Origin: Polaromonas sp.
GTDB taxonomy: Bacteria > Pseudomonadota > Gammaproteobacteria > Burkholderiales > Burkholderiaceae_C
Direction of reading: 5' to 3'
NCBI GenBank assembly: GCA_023259235.1
Contig: JAHFQQ010000184.1
Location: 1 to 7,196, forward strand
Length of the DNA: 7,196 bases
Shown here: positions 1-5,622 of the stretch, one piece after another
How the letters are laid out: each line of letters begins with the position of its first letter
Position numbering within the stretch: position 1 is the stretch's first letter
Position numbers and translations under genes: made by a program
Notes under the pieces: model-generated
What the model saw: the letters and a program-made list of their open reading frames with translations, nothing else
Database searches by the model: none
Told to the model about the DNA's origin: nothing

Positions 1-168
1 TTTCCCCTCTCAAGTGAGTTGATGAAAAGTTTGACCTCTCCATCGTGGCACATTGATGCCGTAAACCGCAACTCGAAAGACGCGCGGCTCGCTTGGGACG
101 GGGAAGTCCCTTTCATTCGTAAGGCCCGCGCTAGAGCCGCAACGCCCCTAATCGGTTCACAGAGATAG
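1..168 (+). CDS. Possible 3' end of a plus-strand gene, cut by the window edge
   Basis: Frame 1 is open from the first base to a TAG at 166-168, about 55 codons; an in-frame ATG lies at 22. The translation includes SLTSPSWHIDAVN and then WDGEVPFIRKARARA. The SP-x-WH stretch followed by a G-E-x-x-F-I stretch faintly recalls the C-terminal part of small addiction-module (RelB-like) antitoxins, but the match is from memory and weak. The frame would run convergently into the XRE gene and overlap its last 12 bases. The complementary strand also has an open frame here, so coding potential is unproven. It could simply be the non-coding space downstream of the XRE gene. Confidence 0.25.
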   Translation, partial: FPLSSELMKSLTSPSWHIDAVNRNSKDARLAWDGEVPFIRKARARAATPLIGSQR

Positions 169-471
169 CTCGGTTTGATAAGTATCAGGCTCATTCAAAA
201 GCTCCAGCGCTGTGTAGGCTAGTTGCCCAGCGAGTTCTCGATTCAACGCACCCAATTCCCCACCTTCGGCCCCAAGGAAAAACAGAATCTCTATAGGCAC
301 ACCAAGCGCGCTTGAAATTCGTCTTAGGGTGGATAGAGGAGGGTCGCGCTTTGACCGCTCCAACAGCGACAAATAGGACACAGAAATGTCCGCGCGCTGC
401 GCGAGTTGCGCCTGTGAGAGCTTCCGCTTTGATCTCGCCAGTTGAATTGCGTGTCCAATATTCATATTCAT
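157..471 (-). CDS. XRE-family (Cro/C1-type) HTH transcriptional regulator, 104 aa
   Basis: A small DNA-binding regulator. Residues ~6-62 form a complete Cro/C1-type helix-turn-helix: a first helix (IGHAIQLARSKRKLS), the scaffold helix (QAQLAQRADIS), the recognition helix (SYLSLLERSKRDPP) and two closing helices (STLRRISSALGVPIEILFFL). The remaining ~40 residues (GELGALNRELAGQLAYTALELL) look helical and may dimerise. The start is uncertain: the ATG at 471 and the third-codon ATG at 465 both lack a clear Shine-Dalgarno sequence, which fits translation coupled to the gene upstream, whose stop lies 35 bases away. Regulators of this shape usually control their own operon in mobile or addiction modules. 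The target here is unknown. Confidence 0.85.
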   Translation of the reverse strand: MNMNIGHAIQLARSKRKLSQAQLAQRADISVSYLSLLERSKRDPPLSTLRRISSALGVPIEILFFLGAEGGELGALNRELAGQLAYTALELLNEPDTYQTELSL

Positions 472-506
472 TCAAACAAAGAATGGGCTTGGGGGCCCTA
501 ACCGCT

Positions 507-740
507 TCACAGCCAGTGGCGGATATTCGTCGCAATGCTAACGAACGCCGCTATGGCCTGAAGTACACGCAACTTCAGCGTTTCCGCCTCTGCTGCGCTG
601 TGGCGATGGTCGCGAAGTTTTTCTAAAGCCGCGATTGCATCGTCCATTTCAGTTAATGCTCCAATGTCGAGTTGGCTACTGCAAACATCGCGGACCTTCT
701 TCAGGCCTTTGATGTGGTCATCACAAGATTGCTTGTCCAT
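507..740 (-). CDS. Small hypothetical helical protein (77 aa), partner of the XRE gene
   Basis: I do not recognise a named family. The gene is supported by a strong Shine-Dalgarno sequence (AAGGAG on the minus strand, at 748-753) seven bases before the ATG, and by its position 35 bases upstream of the XRE gene on the same strand. The protein is predicted to be almost all helix. Residues ~5-50 are charged and amphipathic (KGLKKVRDVCSS, MDDAIAALEKLRDHRH). The end is hydrophobic (LKLRVLQAIAAFVSIATN, then IRHWL) and could be a buried amphipathic helix or a weak membrane-associating segment. It has two cysteines (CDDH, VCSS) but no metal-site pattern. With the regulator it forms a probable two-gene operon. 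It could be a small effector or a co-regulator; the sequence does not decide. Confidence 0.6.
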   Translation of the reverse strand: MDKQSCDDHIKGLKKVRDVCSSQLDIGALTEMDDAIAALEKLRDHRHSAAEAETLKLRVLQAIAAFVSIATNIRHWL

Positions 741-1278
741 TTGGACTCTCCTTCAGAGCACTATTGCCCTGCTGTCCCGTTCAAGGCAGCGCCGTAAAGG
801 AGCCAACTCGACACCAAGCCCATCACAGTTGCCGCTGACTTCTGATGCTGTCCCATCACTGCACGAAGCAACTAGCACTTCGTATTGCGACGAGACTTAG
901 CGCCTCCGTCTACTTGCTGCTGGGCTCAACCAACTGCAAGCCGCGTTACAAGCCCCGCCACCGTGACGGCGTGGGCAACTTCACCGAGATGAAGTCCGAT
1001 CACTGAGCCTCTGCCCTTTTTGGGAAAGGAATCACAATCATCTGAAAACCGCGTCAGCGCGATCACGCGCTGCCGTGGAAGAAATATAGCATAAAAACGG
1101 ACTATTCGGGATATTTTTTAACTGTGAGTACGTTTTAAAACTTCTAACACCTATCTCACCCGACATATTGACGGAGTTCGAACGCGTGGATGCCAGGACA
1201 ATGGGAACATCTGCGGTCAAAAATCCTTATTAAAGCAGGGACGGAATCTTCCGTTCTTCCACAGGACGGGATGTACCG
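741..1278. other. Gene-poor stretch with no recognisable gene
   Basis: No convincing gene or RNA gene is visible. The part next to 740 should hold the promoter of the 77-aa/XRE unit, but I see no good -35/-10 pair. A 53-codon plus-strand frame (845-1006) is listed separately. Around 1080-1150 the DNA turns AT-rich and contains a perfect 10-bp palindrome GTTTTAAAAC (1132-1141). A minus-strand frame of 60 codons (1038-1220) starts only at TTG and resembles nothing I know. The stretch ends at a fossil fragment of codA, so it is probably eroded DNA at a recombination boundary. Confidence 0.5.
845..1006 (+). CDS. Questionable small ORF, 53 aa
   Basis: The frame runs from ATG at 845 to TGA at 1004-1006 and is preceded in frame by a TGA a few bases upstream, so this ATG is the only early start. 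The product begins with a basic, partly hydrophobic segment (RLSASVYLLLGSTNC) and ends in a basic, polar tail (YKPRHRDGVGNFTEMKSDH). The hydrophobic run before a cysteine looks a little like a secretion or lipoprotein signal but does not fit a proper lipobox. There is no Shine-Dalgarno sequence. It is not a family I recognise; it may be chance or the tail of a decayed gene. Confidence 0.2.
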   Translation: MLSHHCTKQLALRIATRLSASVYLLLGSTNCKPRYKPRHRDGVGNFTEMKSDH

Positions 1279-1279
1279 T

Positions 1280-1336
1280 GCCGTCGGGCAGGGTGGCGTT
1301 CTTGACAAGCAGGCCGAGCATCAGCGCCACACCTTT
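1280..1336 (-). pseudogene. codA: Fossil 5' end of a second codA copy (leader plus ~14 codons)
   Basis: Positions 1280-1325 match the start of the intact codA (4647-4692) at 45 of 46 bases. Read on the minus strand from the ATG at 1321 they give MLGLLVKNATLPDG, against MLDLLVKNATLPDG in the intact gene. The leader is partly kept, with AAAGG at 1332-1336 in place of AAAGGA. After codon 14 the similarity stops. The frame continues for 20 unrelated codons to a TGA at 1217-1219, giving at most a 34-aa product. The catalytic domain is absent, so this cannot be an active deaminase. It lies next to a fossil upp tail in the ancestral order. Confidence 0.85.
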
Positions 1337-1354
1337 AAGTTGCTACCAAATAAG

Positions 1355-1395
1355 GAGCTGATCACGTAGTATCCACGTGGGCTGAAGGCCTATTT
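1355..1395. repeat. 41-bp interspersed repeat, copy 1 (in the fossil upp-codA junction)
   Basis: One of three 41-bp elements in the window that start GAGCT and end CCTATTT, with a conserved GGGCT core in between. Ungapped comparison by eye gives 33/41 identities to copy 2 (4722-4762) and 31/41 to copy 3 (5751-5791). Its right end overlaps the stop codon of the fossil upp tail, exactly as copy 3 overlaps the stop of the intact upp. The sequence resembles a short palindromic dispersed repeat I remember from Comamonadaceae intergenic regions; that attribution is from memory. Confidence 0.7.
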
Positions 1396-1428
1396 CGTTC
1401 CATAAATTCGGTTACCGGCGTCGCCCAG
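1390..1428 (-). pseudogene. upp: Fossil 3' end of a second upp copy (12 codons plus stop)
   Basis: Read on the minus strand this encodes LGDAGNRIYGTK and a TAG stop, against LGDAGDRIYGTK in the intact upp. The 39 bases match 5786-5824 at 34 positions, clearly less than the neighbouring codA fragment, and several differences are synonymous. This fits an orthologous copy from a related genome better than a fresh local duplication. Upstream of these codons the similarity ends abruptly. The segment contains part of the uracil-binding loop but no PRPP site and cannot work as an enzyme. Confidence 0.8.
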
Positions 1429-1638
1429 GTCGGCGGACTGGGCATCGCGCATCGGTGCGACCATTCCCGCGAGGAAAAAGTGGCCGGGCTTTTCTTCCGT
1501 GTGTAGCAGGAGCACGGGCGCCGGGACCTCGCACGCACGGAGTCCTCGCGGTATCTGGGCCGCGGCGTAGCGGCGCTGGCTGTCAACCCCCTCGGTGCTG
1601 GAAAAGAGTGGCGCGGAGCAGCGAGCGGCAGGCAGCCG
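1429..1638 (-). other. Unidentified open frame fused to the fossil upp tail
   Basis: In frame with the fossil upp tail, the minus strand stays open for about 70 further codons, back to a TAG at 1639-1641. The translation contains VPAPVLLLHTEEKPGHFFLAG followed by MVAPMRDAQSAD, which has protein-like composition but no family I recognise. There is no ATG near the upstream end and no ribosome binding site, so it is probably a chimeric remnant of a former gene and not a living one. High GC here could also keep the frame open by chance. Confidence 0.25.
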
Positions 1639-1645
1639 CTACGTT

Positions 1646-2296
1646 TTAAATAGCGTCTTGCCCATCGCTCGAAGGTCCAGTCGCGCCCGTTTTTTCTACC
1701 CTTCGGTATGCACTTTCTATCCCAAACAACCAGATTGCCGGCGAAGGCCCGCTGCGGCGTTCTGCTATGTTGCAGTAGAGCAGTGCATCTAGGAGTTCGG
1801 CGGGAAACTCTTCGACCAAAACGGAGTCATTGAACACCCATTCGAAATAGCGCATCAAAAGATTGTGCAGAACACGAATGCTGAAATACCAGTGATCCTC
1901 CACGGTGACGGCCGGCAACTCTTCGTGAAAGTAGAATTCGTAAAACCCGACTTCATCTCCGGTGTGAACCTCGGTCACTCGGCGTTTCGCGGCCGAATTG
2001 GGATTCAACTGGAAGTGCTTGCTTCCATTAACTACATCGCGGACAACGTCCAGGACGAGGTTCATAGATGTGGGCAATCGACGTCTTTGTCGCTTCATTC
2101 GGCATGAAGCTTTGGGAGCGTCGCTATTGGTCCAATCTTCAAAGAGGTGCCACGCGGTAACAAGAAAATTGAACGAATCGTAGGGGTGCCACGCTCCCTG
2201 CAAGCGCGATGATTCGAACTTCAATTTTTCGAACATCTCCGCGCTGGAGTCCATCCCAAAAACTGGTCCCTCGCGCCCACTGATTATTTTCCCCAT
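1646..2296 (-). CDS. Hypothetical protein with NGSKH motif, possibly HEPN-like, 216 aa
   Basis: The ATG at 2296 is preceded by GGGAGA (2304-2309) at good spacing. The gene follows the DUF2971 gene by 55 bases on the same strand, so the two probably share a transcript. The predicted fold is mainly helical. Residues ~39-56 (YDSFNFLVTAWHLFEDW) and ~78-95 (MNLVLDVVRDVVNGSKHF) recall hypothetical proteins with a four-helix, HEPN-like core, in which Arg86, Asn90 and His94 would sit on one helix. Canonical HEPN ribonucleases have R-x(4-6)-H; here Arg and His are seven residues apart, so catalysis is doubtful. Residues ~118-160 are aromatic-rich (FYEFYFHEE, HWYFSIRVLHNLLMRYFEW). The last ~40 residues look low in conservation. 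Function unknown; an accessory or defence role is an inference from its partner and its lower-GC context. Confidence 0.75.
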   Translation of the reverse strand: MGKIISGREGPVFGMDSSAEMFEKLKFESSRLQGAWHPYDSFNFLVTAWHLFEDWTNSDAPKASCRMKRQRRRLPTSMNLVLDVVRDVVNGSKHFQLNPNSAAKRRVTEVHTGDEVGFYEFYFHEELPAVTVEDHWYFSIRVLHNLLMRYFEWVFNDSVLVEEFPAELLDALLYCNIAERRSGPSPAIWLFGIESAYRRVEKTGATGPSSDGQDAI

Positions 2297-2351
2297 TTTC
2301 GATTCTCCCAGTGTTGCGCCAGCATTAAGTGACTAGAGCTAAAGGTGCTAT

Positions 2352-3335
2352 TTATTGACCGCGATATGGGATGTCGGTCACATGAACCGGACAGTGATAA
2401 CCGTGCTCGGATAGAAGTGTTTGGATCGCTGTTTTACGCGCTTCCCTTTCGGGATGCGGACCCACAATGATTCGCTTGATGGGGAGGCGTCCCGCAGGCC
2501 CTCCAGGTAGGGATTCCAACACTGCCATGTACGGCACAGGTACACCATCTCGGATGAAGTGACGAACAGGTTTGAGTACGTGTTCGGCTGGTGCCAGCTT
2601 CAATAGCTTAGGAGAAGGTTGGCTGAATACGAGCCGAACTTCGTTTTCTTCAGAGAAACCGCAATGTTTCGTCAAGCAGGCCAACTGGTGTATTGGACTA
2701 AGCACAGGTTCTAAATCCTCGCTTTTTGCAGAGAGAAAAAATTTGGCGAATGCCTGCACTACGGCTTCCGTCTGTTCACTAGTCTCAGGATGCTTGCCTA
2801 CATCATTCTCAGGATTTTCAAAGTATTCAACGTCACCCATGAAAATCGGCATGCCTTTCACAGTTTTTGCCTCAAGCCTCCAAAGGGCTTCAAGCCCGGC
2901 AGTATCAAATGCTATGGCGTAACCGCCGTCTTTGCCGTATCCGCGCCACTGACTCAACAAGCCGTGTGCGCTTACTCGTTCCGACGTGGATGCACAGAAT
3001 GACAAAACGTACGGCTCATGCATCCCGCGAGTTCGGTCGGCAAAAAACGGAGTGAGCTCTGACAGAGCGTGTTTCATGTACGCCTGCGCTCCACCTACTT
3101 TCGTCATCTTGCGTTTCACGTCGCTTCTGCCCTTGATACGCGCGTAAGCAGTCTCCATGGCTCTTCGCAACAGAGCCGGTAGCCGCTTATCGAAGAATGT
3201 ACGGTACTCTTCCTGATCGTTTAGGAGGGCGGCGTGGGTGGCCCACAGCGTGCCGGTTGTTATGATCCCCGTCAGACCAGAACCGCCGGTGTAATGGAAT
3301 AGCTCGTCATAGGCGGCGCTAACATCTGCGGACAT
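2352..3335 (-). CDS. DUF2971 domain-containing protein, 327 aa
   Basis: The start is ATG 3335, with AAGGA (3342-3346) six bases upstream. Several hallmarks of DUF2971 appear in order: an N-terminal LFHYTGGSGL (His14-Tyr15-Thr16), then LWATHAALLNDQEEY (Asn39-Asp40-x-Glu), a central LSFCASTSER, then SQWRGYGKDGGYAIAFD (Trp130-Arg131-x-Tyr133-Gly), CGFSEENEVRLVF (Glu229-x-x-Glu232-x-Arg) and a C-terminal IIVGPHPE. The length is normal and nothing looks broken. No signal peptide or membrane segment is seen, so it is probably cytoplasmic. The activity of the family is not established to my knowledge. The order H-Y-T, then Trp-x-x-Tyr, then an acidic motif recalls ADP-ribosyltransferase-type folds, which is speculation. 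It is the first gene of a two-gene unit and lies 81 bases beyond the end of codA. Confidence 0.88.
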   Translation of the reverse strand: MSADVSAAYDELFHYTGGSGLTGIITTGTLWATHAALLNDQEEYRTFFDKRLPALLRRAMETAYARIKGRSDVKRKMTKVGGAQAYMKHALSELTPFFADRTRGMHEPYVLSFCASTSERVSAHGLLSQWRGYGKDGGYAIAFDTAGLEALWRLEAKTVKGMPIFMGDVEYFENPENDVGKHPETSEQTEAVVQAFAKFFLSAKSEDLEPVLSPIHQLACLTKHCGFSEENEVRLVFSQPSPKLLKLAPAEHVLKPVRHFIRDGVPVPYMAVLESLPGGPAGRLPIKRIIVGPHPEREARKTAIQTLLSEHGYHCPVHVTDIPYRGQ

Positions 3336-3367
3336 CGTTGTTCCTTATGTGTGGCGTGTACGCGCGA

Positions 3368-3393
3368 GGTTTGAGCTTACTGGATCAGCCTCA
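3368..3393. promoter_or_regulatory. Inverted repeat between codA and the DUF2971 gene
   Basis: TTTGAGCT (3368-3375) pairs with AGCCTCAAA (3385-3393), with one bulged base and a nine-base loop. It lies in the 81-base gap after the codA stop and before the DUF2971 start. There is no T-run next to it, so a classic intrinsic terminator is unlikely. It may be a weak transcription barrier protecting the downstream pair from codA read-through, or an operator for that pair. Confidence 0.3.
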
Positions 3394-3416
3394 AATACTG
3401 ATTTATCGCAAAGATA

Positions 3417-4688
3417 TCAGAGTAGAAAACCAACCCCATCCGGCCGGCCTGCCATGTGCAGTTTCGCCACCACCGGCGCCGTCTCGGCCAGCAGTTGCCC
3501 TTTGCGCCACACCTGCAACCGATTCGCCCGCAGCCGAATCGCTTCAACAGGGTCACGCGCCTGCAGCAGCACAAAGCTGGCGTCGCACCCCACCTCCAGC
3601 CCATAGCCCTGCAGATGCATCACCTCGGCCGCATTGGTCGTCACCGCATCGAAGCAGTCGCGGATGCCTTTCTGGCTCGTCATCTGCGCCACGTGCAGGC
3701 CCATGTGCGCCACCTCCAGCATGTCGCCGCTTCCCATGCCGTACCAAGGGTCCATCACGCAGTCGTGGCCGAAGGCGACGTTGATGCCGGCGGCCATCAG
3801 CTCGGGCACGCGGGTCATGCCGCGGCGCTTGGGGTAGCTGTCTTGGCGGCCCTGCAGCGTGATGTTGATCAGCGGGTTGGCAGTCACGCTGACGCCGCTC
3901 TCGGCAATCAGCGGCAGCAGCTTGCTGACGTAGTAGTTGTCCATGCTATGCATGGAGGTGCAGTGCGAGCCGGTCACGCGGCCCTGCAGACCCAGGCGCT
4001 GCGCCTCGAAGGCCAGGGTTTCGATGTGGCGGCTCAGCGGGTCGTCCGACTCGTCGCAATGCATGTCCACCAGCAGGCCGCGCGTGGCGGCGATTTCGCA
4101 CAGAAGCTTGACGCTGGCCGCGCCCTGTTCAGAAGTGCGTTCAAAGTGCGGGATACCGCCCACCACGTCCACGCCCTTGTCGAGTGCGCGCTTGAGGTTG
4201 TCCACGCTGCCCTGGGTGCGCAGCAGGCCGTCTTGCGGGAAGGCCACCAGTTGCAGGTCGATGTAAGGCGCGACGCGCTTTTTCACCTCCAGCAGCGCGT
4301 CCACGGCCAGCAGGCTCGGGTCGCTGGTGTCCACATGGCTGCGAATGGCCAGCAGGCCCTTGGCCACGGCCCAGTCGCAGTAGGTGAGGGCGCGTTCAAT
4401 GATGGCATCAGCCGTGAGTGTGGGTTTCAGTTCGCCCCAGACGGCGATGCCTTCCAGCAGTGTGCCGCTTTCGTTGACGCGCGGCAGGCCGTAGCTGAGG
4501 GTGGCGTCCATGTGGAAATGCGGGTCCACAAAATGCGGGCTCAGCAGGTAACCGCCAGCGTCCAGCGTTTCATGGGCTGGTGCGTCCAGGCCGGCGGTGA
4601 CTTCCGCAATGCGGCCGTTTTGTACGCCAATGCTCATGCCCTGCCGGCCGTCGGGCAGGGTGGCGTTCTTGACAAGCAGGTCGAGCAT
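3417..4688 (-). CDS. codA: Cytosine deaminase (amidohydrolase family), CodA-like
   Basis: A cytoplasmic metal-dependent amidohydrolase of 423 aa that should convert cytosine to uracil and ammonia for pyrimidine salvage. Counting from ATG 4688, metal ligands are visible as His57-x-His59 (DPHFHMD), His210 (DMHCDE) and Asp309 (GHDC). Catalytic Glu213 and His242 (GSHC) and substrate-binding Gln152 (FPQDG) are also present. All sit exactly four residues before their E. coli CodA counterparts, so the core aligns without gaps. The residue after the metal Asp is Cys310, where E. coli has Asp314; this may change base specificity. A GTG at 4694 would add two residues, but the AAAGGA at 4698-4703 is only 3 bases from it and 9 from the ATG. 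Upp lies upstream on the same strand, separated by the hipBA/hsdR scar, so an original upp-codA operon may be interrupted. Confidence 0.95.
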   Translation of the reverse strand: MLDLLVKNATLPDGRQGMSIGVQNGRIAEVTAGLDAPAHETLDAGGYLLSPHFVDPHFHMDATLSYGLPRVNESGTLLEGIAVWGELKPTLTADAIIERALTYCDWAVAKGLLAIRSHVDTSDPSLLAVDALLEVKKRVAPYIDLQLVAFPQDGLLRTQGSVDNLKRALDKGVDVVGGIPHFERTSEQGAASVKLLCEIAATRGLLVDMHCDESDDPLSRHIETLAFEAQRLGLQGRVTGSHCTSMHSMDNYYVSKLLPLIAESGVSVTANPLINITLQGRQDSYPKRRGMTRVPELMAAGINVAFGHDCVMDPWYGMGSGDMLEVAHMGLHVAQMTSQKGIRDCFDAVTTNAAEVMHLQGYGLEVGCDASFVLLQARDPVEAIRLRANRLQVWRKGQLLAETAPVVAKLHMAGRPDGVGFLL

Positions 4689-4697
4689 CAGCACTAT

Positions 4698-4703
4698 TCC
4701 TTT
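4698..4703 (-). promoter_or_regulatory. codA ribosome binding site that decides the start
   Basis: AAAGGA on the minus strand lies 9 bases before the ATG at 4688 and only 3 before the in-frame GTG at 4694, favouring the ATG. The fossil codA copy keeps a related AAAGG at 1332-1336 before its own ATG and has GCG in place of the GTG, which also supports ATG as the true start. Confidence 0.65.
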
Positions 4704-4721
4704 AAAATACTATTAAAAAGT

Positions 4722-4762
4722 GAGCTTATCACGCAGTACCGGCGGGGGCTAGAGGCCTATTT
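4722..4762. repeat. 41-bp interspersed repeat, copy 2 (codA side of the scar)
   Basis: It matches copy 3 (5751-5791) at 32 of 41 positions and copy 1 (1355-1395) at 33 of 41, without gaps. It sits in the codA leader, with its right end at the point where hsdR-derived sequence peters out. Both copies flanking the scar have the same orientation. Their divergence rules out a fresh target-site duplication and suits old members of a dispersed family that may have recombined. Confidence 0.7.
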
Positions 4763-4795
4763 TGTTATTAAAACAAGACGACACCTGGCCCTCTG

Positions 4796-4867
4796 CCCAA
4801 TGGAATAGCCCAGCGCGCCGAACCATTCAAGGGCAGCGTCTTCGACGATGGATTCGTTAAGGCTCAT
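4796..4867 (-). pseudogene. hsdR: Type I restriction HsdR subunit, N-terminal remnant (~24 codons)
   Basis: From the ATG at 4867 the minus strand reads MSLNESIVEDAALEWF then GALGYSIG, a strong match to the conserved start of type I restriction R subunits ((M)xLNESxVExAALEWxxxLGY). After about codon 24 the similarity ends. The frame runs 12 more unrelated codons to a TAG at 4757-4759 inside the 41-bp repeat, for a 36-aa total. The nuclease and translocase domains of this usually ~1000-aa protein are all missing. The ATG overlaps the TGA of the hipA remnant (ATGA), so hsdR was translationally coupled to hipA. No hsdM or hsdS is in the window. Confidence 0.8.
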
Positions 4868-5228
4868 TTTCTGGCAAAGGATAAACGGTGGCTGTTTTGA
4901 ATTTTTGAGCCCCACTCGTCAGCAAGCTGCGCCGCTGCCGCAAACTCCGCCCAGCGCCTCACGGCTGGGTGGCCAGCCATGCGTCAATCAGCGCGTTGCC
5001 GAACCGGTCGGGCAGCGAATCGGCCAGCAACCCCGGCAAGCCGCGGAAAGTGTTGCGCGGCAACGCCGGAAACGAATACACCTGCGTGCCCAGCGGCATC
5101 ACCAACGGGGAAAGCTCGATGCCGCTCCCGGCAAATGCAGGGGCGTACTGAAAAGCCGCCACCTCACGCCCTTCCTCCAGCGAAACGGCGCCGATCGTCC
5201 GCCCCCAGAGTTGCACCTCGGCAATCAT
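4864..5228 (-). pseudogene. hipA: HipA-family toxin kinase with its kinase core deleted and a frameshift
   Basis: HipA toxins are Ser/Thr kinases held inactive by HipB. The start (ATG 5228) overlaps the hipB stop by four bases. The first ~88 codons are the N-terminal subdomain, with the hallmark LPGLLADSLPDRFG near residues 64-77 and then NALIDAWLATQ. Right after this Gln, where intact relatives continue, the frame hits TGA at 4959-4961. In the next frame, from about 4962 to the TGA at 4864-4866, 32 codons read as a typical HipA C-terminus (RRWAEFAAAAQLADEWG then SKIQNSHRLSFARK). Roughly 300 central codons, holding the ATP-binding and catalytic residues, are gone. The expressed product would be an 89-aa fragment with no kinase activity; whether it still binds HipB is open. 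Confidence 0.85.
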
Positions 5229-5578
5229 GACGACTCACCCCAGGTCCATTTTTTGGTCTCGGCGGGGGTGGCCTTTTTGCCTGCTGCGCGCTGGCGTTTG
5301 CGACCCTGCAACTTCAATTGCGCCATCGGGCTCGCCAGTGCCTGCGGGATAAGGGTCTCGAACCGCTCCAGCAAACCCAGTGCCCGGCAAACCCGCAGCA
5401 AACCCGAAAGCTGCACCGCCACCGTGCCCGACTCCAGGCGCTCGACCGTACGCTTGGCCACCCCGGCCTGCTGCGCCAGCGCCGCCTGCGTCAGGTTTTG
5501 CTCGATCCGGGCATTCGACAGGCGCGCTCCCAGCTCCTGCAAAACACCTTCATCGGTCAGTTGCGACGTGATTTTCAT
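5225..5578 (-). CDS. hipB: HipB-like XRE antitoxin/repressor, 117 aa, apparently intact
   Basis: An HTH DNA-binding protein that in intact modules neutralises HipA and represses its own operon. Residues ~14-70 form a Cro/C1-type domain: ELGARLSNARIEQNL, the helix pair TQAALAQQAGVAKRTVERLE, and SGLLRVCRALGLLERF. The C-terminal tail is basic (GRKRQRAAGKK) and ends in KKWTWGESS, a tail style I associate with HipB proteins coded just before this type of HipA. The TGA overlaps the hipA ATG. Its toxin is destroyed, so any selection now would be for regulation or for protection against HipA elsewhere. The start is ATG 5578; only a weak GGA precedes it. Confidence 0.85.
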   Translation of the reverse strand: MKITSQLTDEGVLQELGARLSNARIEQNLTQAALAQQAGVAKRTVERLESGTVAVQLSGLLRVCRALGLLERFETLIPQALASPMAQLKLQGRKRQRAAGKKATPAETKKWTWGESS

Positions 5579-5622
5579 AAGTCGTCCAGAGTGGCGAATT
5601 ATGTAGATTTTATCAACTTAAT

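Noticed and set aside
1038..1220. A 60-codon minus-strand frame (TTG start)
   Set aside because: No ATG, a ribosome binding site too close to the TTG, no recognised family, and overlap with the readthrough of the fossil codA.
3456..4808. A 450-codon plus-strand frame opposite codA, longer than codA itself
   Set aside because: It is rich in His, Gln, Arg, Ala and Val in the pattern of an antisense shadow of a GC-rich gene, with no domain; codA on the other strand has all its catalytic residues.
4848..5606. A 252-codon plus-strand frame across the hipBA/hsdR scar
   Set aside because: It is antisense to recognisable HipB, HipA and HsdR coding sequence and has no domain of its own.
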